Source of the DNA: Rozella allomycis CSF55
Lineage: Eukaryota; Rozellomycota
Reading direction: 5' to 3'
NCBI GenBank assembly: GCA_000442015.1
Contig: KE561209.1
Location: forward strand, 396,658 to 419,020
DNA length: 22,363 bases
Shown here: positions 8,306-19,407 of the stretch, one piece after another
Layout: the number at the start of each line of letters is the position of its first letter
Numbering within the stretch: position 1 is the stretch's first letter
Notes under the pieces: model-generated
Told to the model about the DNA's origin: nothing
Database searches by the model: none
The model's input: only the letters and a program-made list of their open reading frames with translations
Translations under genes and position numbers: made by a program

Positions 8306-8424
8306 NAATAGTTTAGTTAATGAAATACTGGGTAGTTGTCATTATATCGCTTCTTCACCATCATAACAAAATGATTGACTGGTTTGGTTGCCAGTATACT
8401 TGCAAACACTGTTAATGAAACAGA

Positions 8425-8900
8425 CTNTTATCATGTATGCATTCGTTCTGCTATTGTAAGAGCACATCACATACTTGGAAGGTCCAACATTTTGCCGAGT
8501 CCTCATCCATTCCGAAGATGTAAAAGACTGTCTGTGATCATCTTAGATATAACCCTATTATGATATTGTAATTTCTTTAACAACTACCTTAACGTGATCA
8601 TTTTCAAGAAAAGTTATAGCCAATTCAAATGCTTTTTCCATTGAGTTTGCAAATCTTTAGAAAGAATTGACGATAATAGTAATTACTAGCGGTTGTACTN
8701 AAGCTGGAATCGCTAATAGGGACTTATCCTTTACGAGAGCTGTCTTAGGGCTATTTTCAGCGACTTTTGTTATAAAAGTTTGATATCTATTCTTGTAATT
8801 TAATGCTGCACGTTCCTTGGAACTCTTTATTCTGTGAATCTGTCAACCATATCTTTCACAATCGGTTCAACTTCTGGTCTCAAATAAGTTAACAGGTATT
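8425..8900 (-). pseudogene. Possible broken host-gene pieces, family unknown
   Basis: Minus-strand pieces look protein-like. TYLRPEVEPIVKDMVDRFTE (about 8899-8840) is followed after a frame change by KERAALNYKNRYQTF and AENSPKTALVKDKSLLAIPA up to the 'n' at 8700. Beyond it lies MEKAFELAITFLENDHVKVV (about 8650-8570). The pieces are too short and interrupted to name. A 27-nt GT-AG stretch after KVV resembles the host micro-introns but does not clearly restore a frame. Confidence 0.25.
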
Positions 8901-9078
8901 TTAAAAAAATAAATTTTACTTTTCACTATATGATATTTTTTTCTCTATTATTACTTAAATATATTTTTTTACTAATTAAAAAAATTTTGAGGAAAGACAT
9001 TAATTTTTTTCTAAGTTGAAATAGTCCAAGCGTTAATAATGACATGCCAAATGCCATTAAGGCGCAGCCCAGCATCAT
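8901..9078. other. AT-rich non-coding stretch with a dispersed motif
   Basis: Nothing coding. The segment 8943-8988 (CTCTATTATTACTTAAA, then TTTTTTTACTAATTAAAAAAA) recurs almost unchanged in reverse at about 21415-21465, inside an insertion in the minus-strand LINE copy. Confidence 0.6.
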
Positions 9079-9191
9079 NGTTCAAAAAATTTGTAATTTG
9101 CATCTTTCAAAATCTTAGATTCTTTTCTTCGGGATATTAAGATCAAACTTTTAGTAATGTTCTACTGAATTCAAATGATAATAATGTCAAT

Positions 9192-9395
9192 TCAAATATC
9201 TTTCTTNTGCTCGAGTTGTTGCCTTTTATTATGGGATGAGGCCTCTTCCTCGCAATCAGTACTCTCCTTATCATATAAATCTTCAGCAAGCTCATAATTA
9301 AAATTGTTATTGTCGTAAAGCATTTGCTCATTCGGTGGCTCTGTTTTGATCCTGTTTTTGTAGTTTTCAAATGCATGTTGCCATTCGGGAAGCAT
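9192..9395 (-). other. Unassigned acidic reading frame
   Basis: About 60 codons, MLPEWQHAFENYKNRIK at the start and DLYDKESTDCEEEASSHNKR near the end, running from one isolated 'n' (9397) to another (9207). No domain recognised. It borders retroelement sequence and may be part of that element or an unrelated short contig. Confidence 0.2.
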
Positions 9396-9520
9396 GNAGC
9401 ATGAGTACCTGGAAATCTTTTTGGCTCTACGTTTTCAGTTTTTTTAGCCCAAGCTTTGTTAGGTAACCCAGTTTTGAGCTTGGAATTTTCCGACAAAAGT
9501 GTAGGTAAAAGGTTCAAAAA

Positions 9521-10428
9521 TTACCTAGAAAATTTCCGAAATCGGGTGAACCTGGTGGAANAAAATTCAGCAGGTATATTCTTGAAGCCGAAAGGAGCTC
9601 CAACACCGTTATACTGTTTTCCGTTCGATGTAAACGTAGTTTTAACTTGATCGTCCTCTTTAACTCTAAATTGATGGAGTTCCACTTTCAAGTCTATCTT
9701 GGTGAACACCACAGATCCTTTCATGGCTTCAAGAATCTCTTTTATCAGCGGTAATGGATATGTAATGGTCTTTGTAATTTGATTGATGTGTCGCGGATCA
9801 AGGCATGTTCTCCAACCCGTGANAAAAACCACAGATCCTTTCATGGTTTCAAGAATCTCCTTTATCAGCGGTAATAGATATGTAGTGGTCTTTGTGATTT
9901 GATTGATGTGTTTCGGATCAAGGCACGTTCTCCAACCCGTGATATTCCCAGCTACATCTTTCTTGGCTACAACTAACAAAGAACTATGCCATTCAGAATG
10001 TCCGTTCAGTGCCTTTATCAAACTATCGTTCTTCCATTTTTCAACTTCTTCGGTCATTATTGGTCTTAGACGGTGTGCAATTTGATATTGTTTCTTCAAG
10101 GCTGGAGGGTTGTTACCTGTTTCGATCCCTATAAATGCATTAGGAAGCGTGCAAAATCCTTTTATGGATTGAATAATTTCTAATAGAGGTTTTAGATGGT
10201 CTTTCAAATGATCTGCATATGCCTCAGTAAGCAAATCGAAGTAGGTTGAATTTTGTTATTTAAATCTAAGAATTTCATCGTTTGTTGAAGGTTTGGTTTA
10301 GGACCAGTGTATCCCTTCTCTTAAATCCCCTCCTTCGCTACTTCTGGCTCTTGCTGTTCACTTGGGAAGTGGACGCGGAGTCCTACGATGATGATTCCTA
10401 ACTTAGACATTGTATCCAGTCCTAGGAC
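9521..10428 (-). mobile_element. Ty3/Gypsy-type retroelement fossil: protease end to reverse transcriptase
   Basis: Minus-strand similarity begins at the end of the protease region (about 10425-10300), passes a linker (LTEAYADHLKDHLKPLLE), then enters reverse transcriptase (WRTCLDPRHINQITK, PLPLIKEILEAMKGSVVF, KIDLKVELHQFRVKE, APFGFKNIPAEF). Part of the RT segment occurs twice around an isolated 'n'. It is broken and lacks the RT core beyond GFKN. Compared with the copy at 14211-14657, one 130-base stretch differs at roughly 5% of positions by eye, so the copies are not very old. Confidence 0.88.
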
Positions 10429-10659
10429 TGTTGGAACAAGAAAGACGAAGAATTGATTAAGTTGACGTTAAGTAGTCTAAGTAGTTTTTACTTTTTAACA
10501 AGGGTGGTTTATATAGGTTGGGCTACAGGTCACGTGACCTCGATTCTCATGTTTGTTCCTTCACTCCCCATGAATCTGAGATCGCGTGACCAATTTGAAT
10601 TGGCTTTTTGATTCGTAGTATCTACGAGTGGGTGTTGTTGTTGCAATGATTTGCTGTTG
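10429..10659. mobile_element. Possible LTR or LTR fragment
   Basis: Protease similarity stops abruptly at 10428, and TGTTGGAACAAGAAAG begins; TGTTGGAA is a frequent LTR start. A TATA-like TTTATATAGG lies at about 10509, and a perfect 14-bp palindrome AGGTCACGTGACCT at 10527-10540. No matching second copy or CA-ending boundary could be fixed, so this is a suggestion only. Confidence 0.3.
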
Positions 10660-10980
10660 TTTAGATTTCAGATGTCAGTGGTTGTAGTAGTTTCAGATTT
10701 CAGTGTTGGTTTGGTAGTTTCAGATTTCAGTTTTGGTTTGGTAGTTTCAGATTTCAGTGGTGGTTGCATCAGATTTCAGTGGTTATAGTAGTTTCAGATT
10801 TCAGTGGTTATAGTAGTTTCAGATTTCAGTGTTGGTTTGGTAGTTTTGGTAGTTTCAGATTTCAGTGGTGGTTGTATCAGATTTCAGTGATTGTAGTAGT
10901 TTCAGATTTCAGTGTGGGGTTGGTAGTTTCGGTAGTTTCAGATTTCAGTGGTGGTTGTATCAGATTTCAGTGGTTGTAGT
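10660..10980 (+). repeat. Minisatellite, about 12 units of 21-33 bp
   Basis: Variable units are built on TTTCAGATTTCAGTG followed by GTTGTAGTAG or TTGGTTTGGTAG. Two alternating unit types form higher-order blocks. The array ends at an isolated 'n'. The Ser/Phe-rich open frames across it are a by-product of the repeat. Confidence 0.92.
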
Positions 10981-11109
10981 NCTTGTGCCAATAATTCATT
11001 CAACATATGTGAATCCAGAATCATTTTCAATAAAAATTATCATATATTTCTTGCATCCTGCATCGTTCAAAATTAATTCTTTTCAGCCCGATGTTCTGTA
11101 CTTTAGAGC

Positions 11110-13140
11110 CCATTCATCATGGGCGCAGAATATACGACACAATCAGAGATGTCCTCTGGAGTCACATAATGTTAAANATCAGGAAATGAATGTCCTCTGA
11201 TTCAAAATAGACCGGAATGGAATCACTATTGTTCCAGAAAAACTCTTGATAATGATGATTGGGAAGTTCCAGTCAATGGTCACATGATTGAACAACAGTT
11301 AGGATTCTTTAACTTCTTCAGAGATATGATACCGAATTTTTCTATGCTTACTCAACCGCTAGATAAATTGCGAAAAGCTAAGAACGTGGTTTGGAATGAA
11401 ACATATCANGTTAAACTACCATTAGGAAAGGAAGTTATTTGGGCAGAACGCAAGGAAGATCTTATTCATAAACTGTTGGTGAAAATAATCATGGATAAAG
11501 CAAAGGGATCAATCTTAACACCAATGAAAGAAAACNAAATTTATCATGGACAAATCAAAGGGATAAATCCTAACACCAATGAAAGAAGACGAAATGTGGT
11601 TCAAATTGCTAAAAGAATATACAATTTCCAATCCAATAGTAATCACAACTAGTGACGCAACGATTAAAAAGATGGATAGAAACACTTTTTCATACAATCA
11701 ATATGTATTTTGGACGATTGATACAAAAGAAAAGCAAAACACGAATGTGAAATTAATCAATTATACAGGGCTGGAGTTCCAACAAGAAGTGAGAGACATC
11801 TCACAGGTCAACATTCCGATCAAGGAGATTAAAATTGTTGAAACCCTCCAGCAGGATNTGCAGAACCCAGGGAAAATCTTATTCACAAACTTTTGGTGAA
11901 ATTAATTATGCACAAATCAAAGGGATCAATCTTAACACCGATGAAAGAAAACGAAATTTAGNTTTGCTGAAAGAATATACAATGTCCGATCCAATAGTAA
12001 TCACAACTAGTGATGAAACGTTTATAAAGATGGATAGAAACATTCCGTCATACAATCAATATGTAGTTTGGACGATTGATACGAAAGAAAAGCAACACAA
12101 GAATGTTAGATTTATCAATTATACAGAGCTGGAGTTTCAACAGGAAGTNTGAAAAAGTAGTCCAGAATTGCATAGACTGTCAGAGGTTCAACATAGGAAA
12201 AATTGGATTTCATCCGTTGAATTCCACAACTTTTATGTTACCATTCGACGAGGTCTCAATGGACTTGAAGGAATTTCCATTGTCCAAAAGAAAGAAAAGG
12301 TATCTGTTACTTATAATTGACACATGTACAAGATTTATATTTTTAAGAGCCCTACAAGCTACGGCTATGAACACAATAGCTACCACATTGTTTTCTCTGT
12401 TTTGTGAATTCGGGTTCCCAAAGAGCATTCAATCGGATAACGGTCGAGAATTTCTTAATAGAATCATTTCCGAATTGATGACATTATCTAACATTAATCA
12501 GTGGTTCATCACACCATACAACCCTAGAGCTAATGGAATAGCGGAAAGGTTCATTGGGACAGTAGCGAATACAATCTACAAGAATGTGAGAGGAAACGAT
12601 ACACAATGGGATAACTTTATTGATCAGACTCAATACATTCTAAACGTGAGAGTGTCCGACACAACCAAGTCCACGCCATTTTCTTTAATGTTCGCGAGAA
12701 GACCGAACTATATTAAAGATTTCAATAACGAAACACCTCGTCAAGGCATATCTGAAAAAGAGTTGATACCGAGACTCAACTACATGAGACAAGTAGTATA
12801 TCCCGAAGTCAACAGAATAGCCAGAAACAAGGCGTATCTGGAAGGGGGTAGATTTTTATGAAACAATCGAATCATATGGTTCCAACCAGGAGCATTTGTC
12901 ATGATTAAAGATGACCTTAGGTCTAAGAATCAGAACCCTAATACACAGGGCCATTCAAGATTGTAAGACACGACGAAGACTTCCACGATAACAAACCGAT
13001 TCACAGATGCTGGGAAAGAAGACGAGATCAGTATAAGATCGTCAGCCTGCAACAGCCGCGACCGGAAAGTTTGAGATTGAAAATGCCAAGGGATCAGGAT
13101 TAACAAAGAGAGCTCAAAAGAGACCGATTAGGTCAGAAAT
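11110..13140 (+). mobile_element. Ty3/Gypsy-type retroelement fossil: RNase H end to integrase
   Basis: Plus strand, opposite to the neighbouring fragments. In order: an RNase H piece (11110-11410), the connection region (11420-12150, parts repeated around isolated 'n' bases), then integrase. Integrase shows a zinc-finger remnant (NCIDCQRFN, about 12165) and a DDE core from about 12230 to 12700 with DLKEFP, LIIDTCTRF, QSDNGREF and NPRANGIAERFIGT, then an rve C-terminal part (PGAFVMIKDDLR, about 12890). The integrase core is the best-preserved part of any copy, but the element is broken. Confidence 0.9.
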
Positions 13141-13148
13141 AGAAACCC

Positions 13149-13379
13149 ATGATGAAAGCATACACAGAAACAATTAACGTTAATTTAATTACACTAATCC
13201 TAATCCTTTCGGAAATCCGGCAAAAGATTTTGAGAGGACACACGGAGGAATATAGTGTAGAAAATATTCTAGACTTAATCCATGTTCATAACACCTTCTT
13301 CATCATTCCACATGATAAGGATAGCACCAAACATTATTACGCAAATAATTATCAATTTTGCACTCCGAGTCATAATTGA
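13149..13379 (+). other. Unassigned reading frame after the integrase fragment
   Basis: 76 codons from ATG to TGA, MMKAYTETINVNLITLILIL at the start and DLIHVHNTFFIIPHDKD near the end. One hydrophobic stretch could be a membrane segment. No family recognised. It may be the extreme 3' part of the retroelement. Confidence 0.2.
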
Positions 13380-13401
13380 GCTTACACATTATTATCCTTG
13401 N

Positions 13402-14649
13402 CCGCAAGAGCTCGATGATCTGCATATAAGGTAATTTGGCTTCCATAAACCTAGTTATGAAACTTTGTTAAGGCAAAATAATTCCCGCTAATTCTCTCTT
13501 CGTTGTACTGTAGTTTCTTTCTCCTTGCGTTTGTGCTCTTGAAGCAAAACAAACATATTGATCTTCGCCATCCTTTTGCTGATAAAGCACGACTCCGAGG
13601 CCTTTGCTGGAAGCATCTGTGGCAGCAATAAACGGTTTGTTAACATCAGGGTACTTCAACATTATGTGACTACAAAGGACGTCTCTGATTGTGTTATTTG
13701 ACTCCAGAGGACGTCTCTGATTGTGTCGTATATTCTCTGATATTCTTCATTCCAAACCAATTTCCTAGGTTTTCGCAATTAATCTAGTGGTTGTGTAAGC
13801 ATGGAATAATTTGGTCTCATATCTCTGAAGAAACTGACGAATCCCAGCTGTTGTTTAATCATATGACCATTGATTGAAACTTCCCAATCATCCATGATTA
13901 ATAGCTTTTCCGGCACAATAGTAATTCCATTTCTGTATATGTTGAATCTGAGAACATGTTCTCCAACCCGTGATATTACCAGCTACATCCTTCTTGGCTA
14001 CAACGACTATTCCATTCAGAATGCCCATTCAGCTCCTTAATCAAACTATCTTTCTTCCATTTTTCAACTTGTGCGGTAACTATCCGTCTTAGACGGTGTG
14101 CCATCTGATATTGTTTTTTGAAGGCTGAAAGGTTGTCACCTGTATCGATTCTTATAAAAGCGTTTGGAAGTGTACAGAATCCNTAAGCCAAAGGGAGCTC
14201 CAATAAAGTTTTACTGCTTTCCATTCCATGTAAAAGTTGTTTTGACTTGATCTTCCTCTTTAACTCTGAATTGATGAAATCCCACTTTCAAGTCTATCTT
14301 GGTGAAAACCACAGATCCTTTCATGGCTTCAAGAATCTCTTTTATCAGCGGTAATGGATATGTAATGGTCGTTGTAATCTGATTGATATGTCTCGGATAA
14401 AGGCATGTTCTCCAACCCGTGATATAACCAGCTACGTCTTTCCTGGCTACAACTAATAAAGAACTATTCCATTCAGAATGTCCGTTCAGGTCCTTTATCA
14501 AACCATCTTTCTCCCATTTGTCAACTTGTTCTGTCACTATCGGTCTAAGACGGTGTGCGATTTGATATTGTGTCTTGAAGGCTGGTGGGTTGTTACCTTT
14601 GTCGATCCTTATGAAAGCATTAGGTAGTGTACAGAATCCTTTTATGGAT
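13402..14649 (-). mobile_element. Ty3/Gypsy-type retroelement fossil: RT and RNase H pieces
   Basis: Minus strand. RNase H lies at about 13860-13430 (TDASSKGLGVVLYQQKDGED). Two RT pieces lie at about 14180-13940 and 14649-14183 (RIDKGNNPPAFKTQYQIAHR, PLPLIKEILEAMKGSVVF, KIDLKVGFHQFRVKEEDQVK). It is broken, and the RT catalytic core is absent. Pieces meet at isolated 'n' bases and partly duplicate each other. Confidence 0.88.
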
Positions 14650-14650
14650 N

Positions 14651-15130
14651 GGATCATGCTATCTGCAACCAGACAAACGAAAATCTTTACTTGGTTAAAT
14701 GGAAAAAATTAACTGCCGCTCATAATCAGTGGGTAAAGGAATCAGATTTCAATGATCTTGCTCCAATTCAAAAGTTTTGGAAAGAAAAGAAACAAGATGA
14801 GTCAATCAATCAAACTGATTTAAATCAAAATTTATTAAATAATTGTAAAAGTAAATCAACTCATAGCCCTAAAGAAATTAGGATGAAAAAGAATCACTTA
14901 ATAGTAAACTTGAAAAAACAACCTAATCCGAACACAAACCAATTCGATGATACCACTCAAACAAATAATAATGATTTAAATAGAAAGTAGTTAACTCCTG
15001 TTCCAATTAAAGAAACCCGACAGAGCCGGAAGAAATTCAAGAACTCCGGTAGCATTGCCTCTCGGAACGGGGTGATGTCGTAAATAACGATATCCCTATT
15101 TACTATAATTCTCTAATTTCCTAAATAAAC
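14651..15130 (+). mobile_element. Fragment of a second Gypsy-like family: chromodomain tail and possible LTR start
   Basis: Just after an isolated 'n', the plus strand reads NLYLVKWKKLTAAHNQWVKE, a chromodomain signature as found at the C-terminus of chromovirus integrases. A low-complexity Asn/Lys-rich tail follows, with TAG at 14988. At about 15060-15075 a short purine-rich GGAACGGGG is followed by TGATGTCGTAAATAACG, which resembles a polypurine tract and LTR start. The other integrase fragment in this window shows no chromodomain, so this is probably a different family. It is broken and isolated. Confidence 0.55.
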
Positions 15131-16736
15131 CCTTGTCTCATTTTCTATTTTCCATTTGATCTTATAAATGTTGTTTTGACTTGGTCTTCCTTTTTAACTC
15201 TGAATTGATGAATCCCGCTTTCAAGTCTATCTTGGTGAAGACCCCAGATCCTTTCATGGCTTCAAGAATCTCTGTTATCAGCAGCGGTAATGGATATGTA
15301 ATGGTCTGTGTAATTTGATTGACGTGTCGCGGATCAAGGCATGTTCTCCAACCCGTGATATTCCCAGCTACATNAATTCCAAGCTAAGAAATGGTATCCA
15401 GTCCTTGGACGTAATTAATGGGAATGCCGTTATCATCTCCCATGTCAAGAACCTCGACGCGGTGCTTGATCTTCTTTTCTCCGTGACAGATATCTACTTC
15501 GTCCGTGACTCCTTTCCTTGGCGTAGTTGATGATACTTCTGCCAAGTGTAATACCCCTTTCACTGGATTCACCTTAATCGAAAGCNTTGGCTACAACTAA
15601 TAAAGAGCTGTTCCATTCAGAGTGTCCGTTTAATTCTTTTATCAAACCATCTTTCTTCCATTTTTCAACTTGTTCTGTCACTATTGGTCTAAGACGGTGT
15701 GAAATTTGATATTGTTTCTTGAAGGCTGGTGGGTTGTTGCCTGTGTCGATCCTTATGAAAGCATTAGGTAGTGTACAGAATCCTTTTATGGATTGATTGA
15801 TCTCTAATAGGGGTTTTAAGTGATCTTTCAAATGATCCGCTTATGCCTCAGTAAGAAAATCGAAGTAGGCTGAATTTGATTTATTCTCATCTAAGGATTT
15901 GATTGTTTCTTGAAGGTTGGGTTTAGGACCATTGTATCCCTTCCCATTTAATCTCTTCCTTTGCTACTTCAGGCTCCTGCTTTTCATTTGGGAAATGGAC
16001 TCTGAGTCCTTCAATGAAATTNGTGCAAAATCTGTTTATAAATTGCTTAATCTCTACTCGGGTTGTATGAAATCTTTCAAATGATCTGCATATGCCTCAG
16101 TACGAAAATCAAAGTAGGTTGAAAGGTGTCTATTTTTATCCAAGGATTTGATTGTTTGTTAAAGGTTTGGTTATGGACCACTGTATCCCTTCTTTAAAAT
16201 CTCTTCCTCAACTACTTCTTTTGGCTCCTGCTGTTCATTTGGGAAATGGACTTGGAGTCCGTCAATAAGAATTCCCAACTTGGTCATAGTATCGCGTCCT
16301 AGGACGACATTTATGGGAGTGCCATTGTCATCGCTCATATCCAGGACCTCGAAAGAGTGTTGGATCTTTTAAAAAATCTGCATATNTTCCAAGCTTGGAC
16401 ATTGTATCAAGTCCGAGAACGATGTTGATGGGAATTCCGTTATCATCGCTCATATCAAGAACCTCAAATCGGTGCTTGATCTTCTTTTCTCCGTGACAGA
16501 TATCCACTTCTTCTGTGACTTCTTTCCTTGGTGTAGTTGATGATCCTTCTGCTAAATGTAATACCCCTTGCACTGGATTCACTTTAATTGAAAGTTCTTG
16601 AACCATGACCGGAGATATGAAGGAGTGAGTACTCATGGAGTCTATTCCCGCACGAGGGTTATTCCCATTTACTGATATGGCTGTGTACAAAAACTTGACA
16701 GGATTCAAGTTTTTAACCATGTTGAATTGAATTGTT
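15131..16736 (-). mobile_element. Ty3/Gypsy-type retroelement fossil: protease and RT-start pieces
   Basis: Minus strand. At least five pieces are joined at isolated 'n' bases: RT start (15374-15131 and 15830-15587), the protease core (15585-15376 and 16736-16387), and the protease-RT linker (16385-15850). Recurring signatures are GVLHLAEGSSTTPRK, EVDICHGEKKIKHRFEVLDM, LGLDTMSKLGI, and GLRFHFPNEKQEPE. Order and copy number are unreliable. Confidence 0.85.
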
Positions 16737-16737
16737 N

Positions 16738-17330
16738 ATATGGATTGATTATTTACTAATAAAGGTTTTAAATGATCTTTCACATGATCTGCATATGCCT
16801 CAGTAAGAAAATCCAAGTAGGTTGAATTTGTTTTATTTTCATCTAAAGATTTGATTGTTTGTTGAAGGTTAGGTTTAGGACCAGTGTATCCCTTCTCTTT
16901 AATCTCTTCCGTAACTATCTCGGGCTCCTGCTTTTCATTTGGGAAATGGAATCGGAGTCCTTCAATGACAATTCCAAGTTTCGACATTGTATCGAGTCCT
17001 AGAACGATAGTAATGATTATCATCGCCCATGTCAAGAACCTCGAACCGATGCTTGATCTTCTTCTCTCCGTGGCATACATCTACTTCCTCAGTGATTCCT
17101 TTCCTTGGCGTAGTGGATCCTTCAGCCAAATGTAATACCCCTTTCACTGGATTCACCTTGATCGAACGTTCTTGAACCATGGCTGGAGGAATGAAGGAAT
17201 GTGTACTCATTGAATCTATTCCCGCTCGGGCATTAACCCCATTTGCGGATATGGCTGTGTACAAAAACTTTACAGGGTTCAAGTTTTTAACCATGTTAAA
17301 TTGGATTGTTCCTGGTACGATAATATCGTC
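16738..17330 (-). mobile_element. Ty3/Gypsy-type retroelement fossil: retropepsin-like protease
   Basis: Minus strand from about 17330 (FNMVKNLNPVKFLYTAIS) through ARAGIDSMSTHSFI, an Ile-Asp-Ser turn placed as in retropepsins, to LDMGDDN, then the protease-RT linker. The same motif recurs in the other protease copies, so it is the family's form. Broken. Confidence 0.8.
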
Positions 17331-19406
17331 TTCTTCCAAGAGTTCTTCAGGGAATTCTTCGCGGAGATCTATTCTCCTGTTATGAACGTTAGATGATGCT
17401 TCTTTGTTCTTCTTTCTCTTCTCACACACTTCATTGTGGCCCTTCTCATAAGGTTGTGCACACTTATCGCAGAGTTTCTTGATGAAGACCTTTCTTGCCT
17501 CTTTCTTTTCCTCCGACCGCCCCGAGTTGTTTCCTGTTCTGCTCTGGCGAGCTCTACAGTCCTCGGTGTTGTGTCGCACTCTCGGATTGTTCTTATGGAA
17601 TTCACAATAATAGGTAGTAGTCACTTTTTTCTTGGCTGGACTTCCCGGTGNTTTCGTCCTCTTCTCACACACTTCATTGTGGCCCATTTCATAAGTTTGT
17701 GCACACTTATCGCATAGTTTCTTGATGAAAACCTTTCTGGCCTCTTTCTTTTCCTCCTGTTTCCCCGAGTTATCTCCTGTTCCGCTCTTGCGAGCTCTAC
17801 AATCATCCGTATTGTGTCTAACTCTTGGATTATTCTTATGGTATTCGCAATAATAAGAGGTTGTGACTTTCTTCTTGGCTGGACTTCCCGGTGCTTCCTT
17901 TTGTGGCTTCACTCTTTTCTTTGAAGGAGATCTGCTAGCATAGGCAACCGACAGGTCGTTAGGAATTCCGGGGAGTTCCGTCACTGCCTGCATGAGACTC
18001 AAGATGGTGGGATATTGGCTCACGGGTTTGTTATTAAGCACACGTTTCACAGAATCCGGCAGCTTAGAAAAGAGNGGATGATGATTCTTTGTTCTTCTTT
18101 CTTTTTTCACAAACTTCATTATGACCCTTCTCGTAAGGTTGGGCGCACTTGTCACAAAGTTGCTTAATAAAGACCTTTCTAACCTCTTTCTTTTCCCCAG
18201 GTGGTCCCGAGTTAGTTCCTGCTCCGCTCTTGCGAGCTCTGCAATCCTCGGTATTATGTCTTTCTCTTGGGTTGTTCTTGTGGAACTCGCAATAATAAGA
18301 GGTTGTGACCTTCTTTTTAGCAGGACTACCAGGAGCTTCCTTTAGAGTCTCCACTCTTCTCTTTGACGGAGATCTGCTAGCATATGCAACCGACATGTCA
18401 TTAGGAATTCCGGGGAATTCCTTGACGGCCTGCATAAGACTCAAGATTGTTGGAAATTCGCTCACTGGTTTATTGTTGAGCACTCTCTTTACAGAATCTG
18501 GGAGCTTTGAGAAAAGGAGTTCTTTCAAGAGATTGTGTTGCGGATCTGGAACAGTAAAAGCAATATTATTCTCCGTCAATAGGTCTTGAAATCTTCCTAT
18601 GAATTCCGGTACGGTCTCTCCATGGTAGTATATAATCTTGAATATCTTAGAGTATTTTTCTGATTTCCAGTAAGGAGAGAGGAACTCCTTCAATAAATCA
18701 TTCTTCAAAATTTTCCATGTGCAAAGTGGATTCAACTCGTTGTGTCTTGTCAGCCATTGTGCAACTGATTCATTGTTGTGAGCGAAGAGTCTTAACAAAT
18801 GCTTTGTCTGTTCAGTAGTTAAATTATTGTCCTTGTAAATTCTTTCAAACCTTTGTAGGTATTCCTCAATATTATTGAGGTCCGAAGGTTTTAAGTCCAT
18901 TTTCGGGTACAGTTTGTGTACTGCCGAAATGACTTTTTGGTCTTTGTGCTCGGAGGTCGGGACCTGAGCAATCACGGTGGGTGTNTTGGGACAGTTTCTC
19001 CGTGACAGTAATATATCTTGAATATTTTTGAGTATTTTTCTGACTTCCAATAAGGAGAGAGGAACTCTTTCAATAAATCATTCTTTAAGATGTCCCAGGT
19101 ACAGAGTGGATTTAGCTCATTATGTCTCGTCAGCTATTGTGCGACTGATTCATTATTGTGAGCGAAGAGTCTTAGCAGATGCTTTGTTTGTTCGGTGGAT
19201 AGGTTATTGTCCTTGTAAATTCTCTCGAACCTTTGTAGATATTCCTCAATATTATGGACATCCGAAGGTTTAAAGTCCATTTTCGGATACAGTTTGTGCA
19301 CTGCTGAAATAACTTTTTGGTCTTTGTGGTCGGAGGTCGGGACCTGAGCAATCATAGTGGGTGTAGGTACTGGACCTTCATTATTTCCTGACGCCGGAGC
19401 ATCATC
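17331..19406 (-). mobile_element. Ty3/Gypsy-type retroelement fossil: gag (capsid-like and zinc-cluster region)
   Basis: Minus strand. The capsid-like part (about 19370-18450) has a retrotransposon-gag pattern: DIEEYLQRFERIYKDNN in variant forms, AQWLTRHNELNPLCTWKIL, EFLSPYWKSEKYSKIFK, and VPEFIGRFQDLL. Downstream are a basic linker and two zinc-cluster-like motifs, CX2HX7HX4C (YYCEFHKNNPRVRHNTEDC) and CX2CX7HX3C (KLCDKCAQPYEKGHNEVC). The zinc region is present three times and the capsid start twice, each junction lying at an isolated 'n'. Broken. Confidence 0.85.
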
Positions 19407-19407
19407 N

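Noticed and set aside
10764-11200. Ser/Phe-rich reading frames
   Set aside because: Produced by translating the minisatellite; several frames are open for the same reason.
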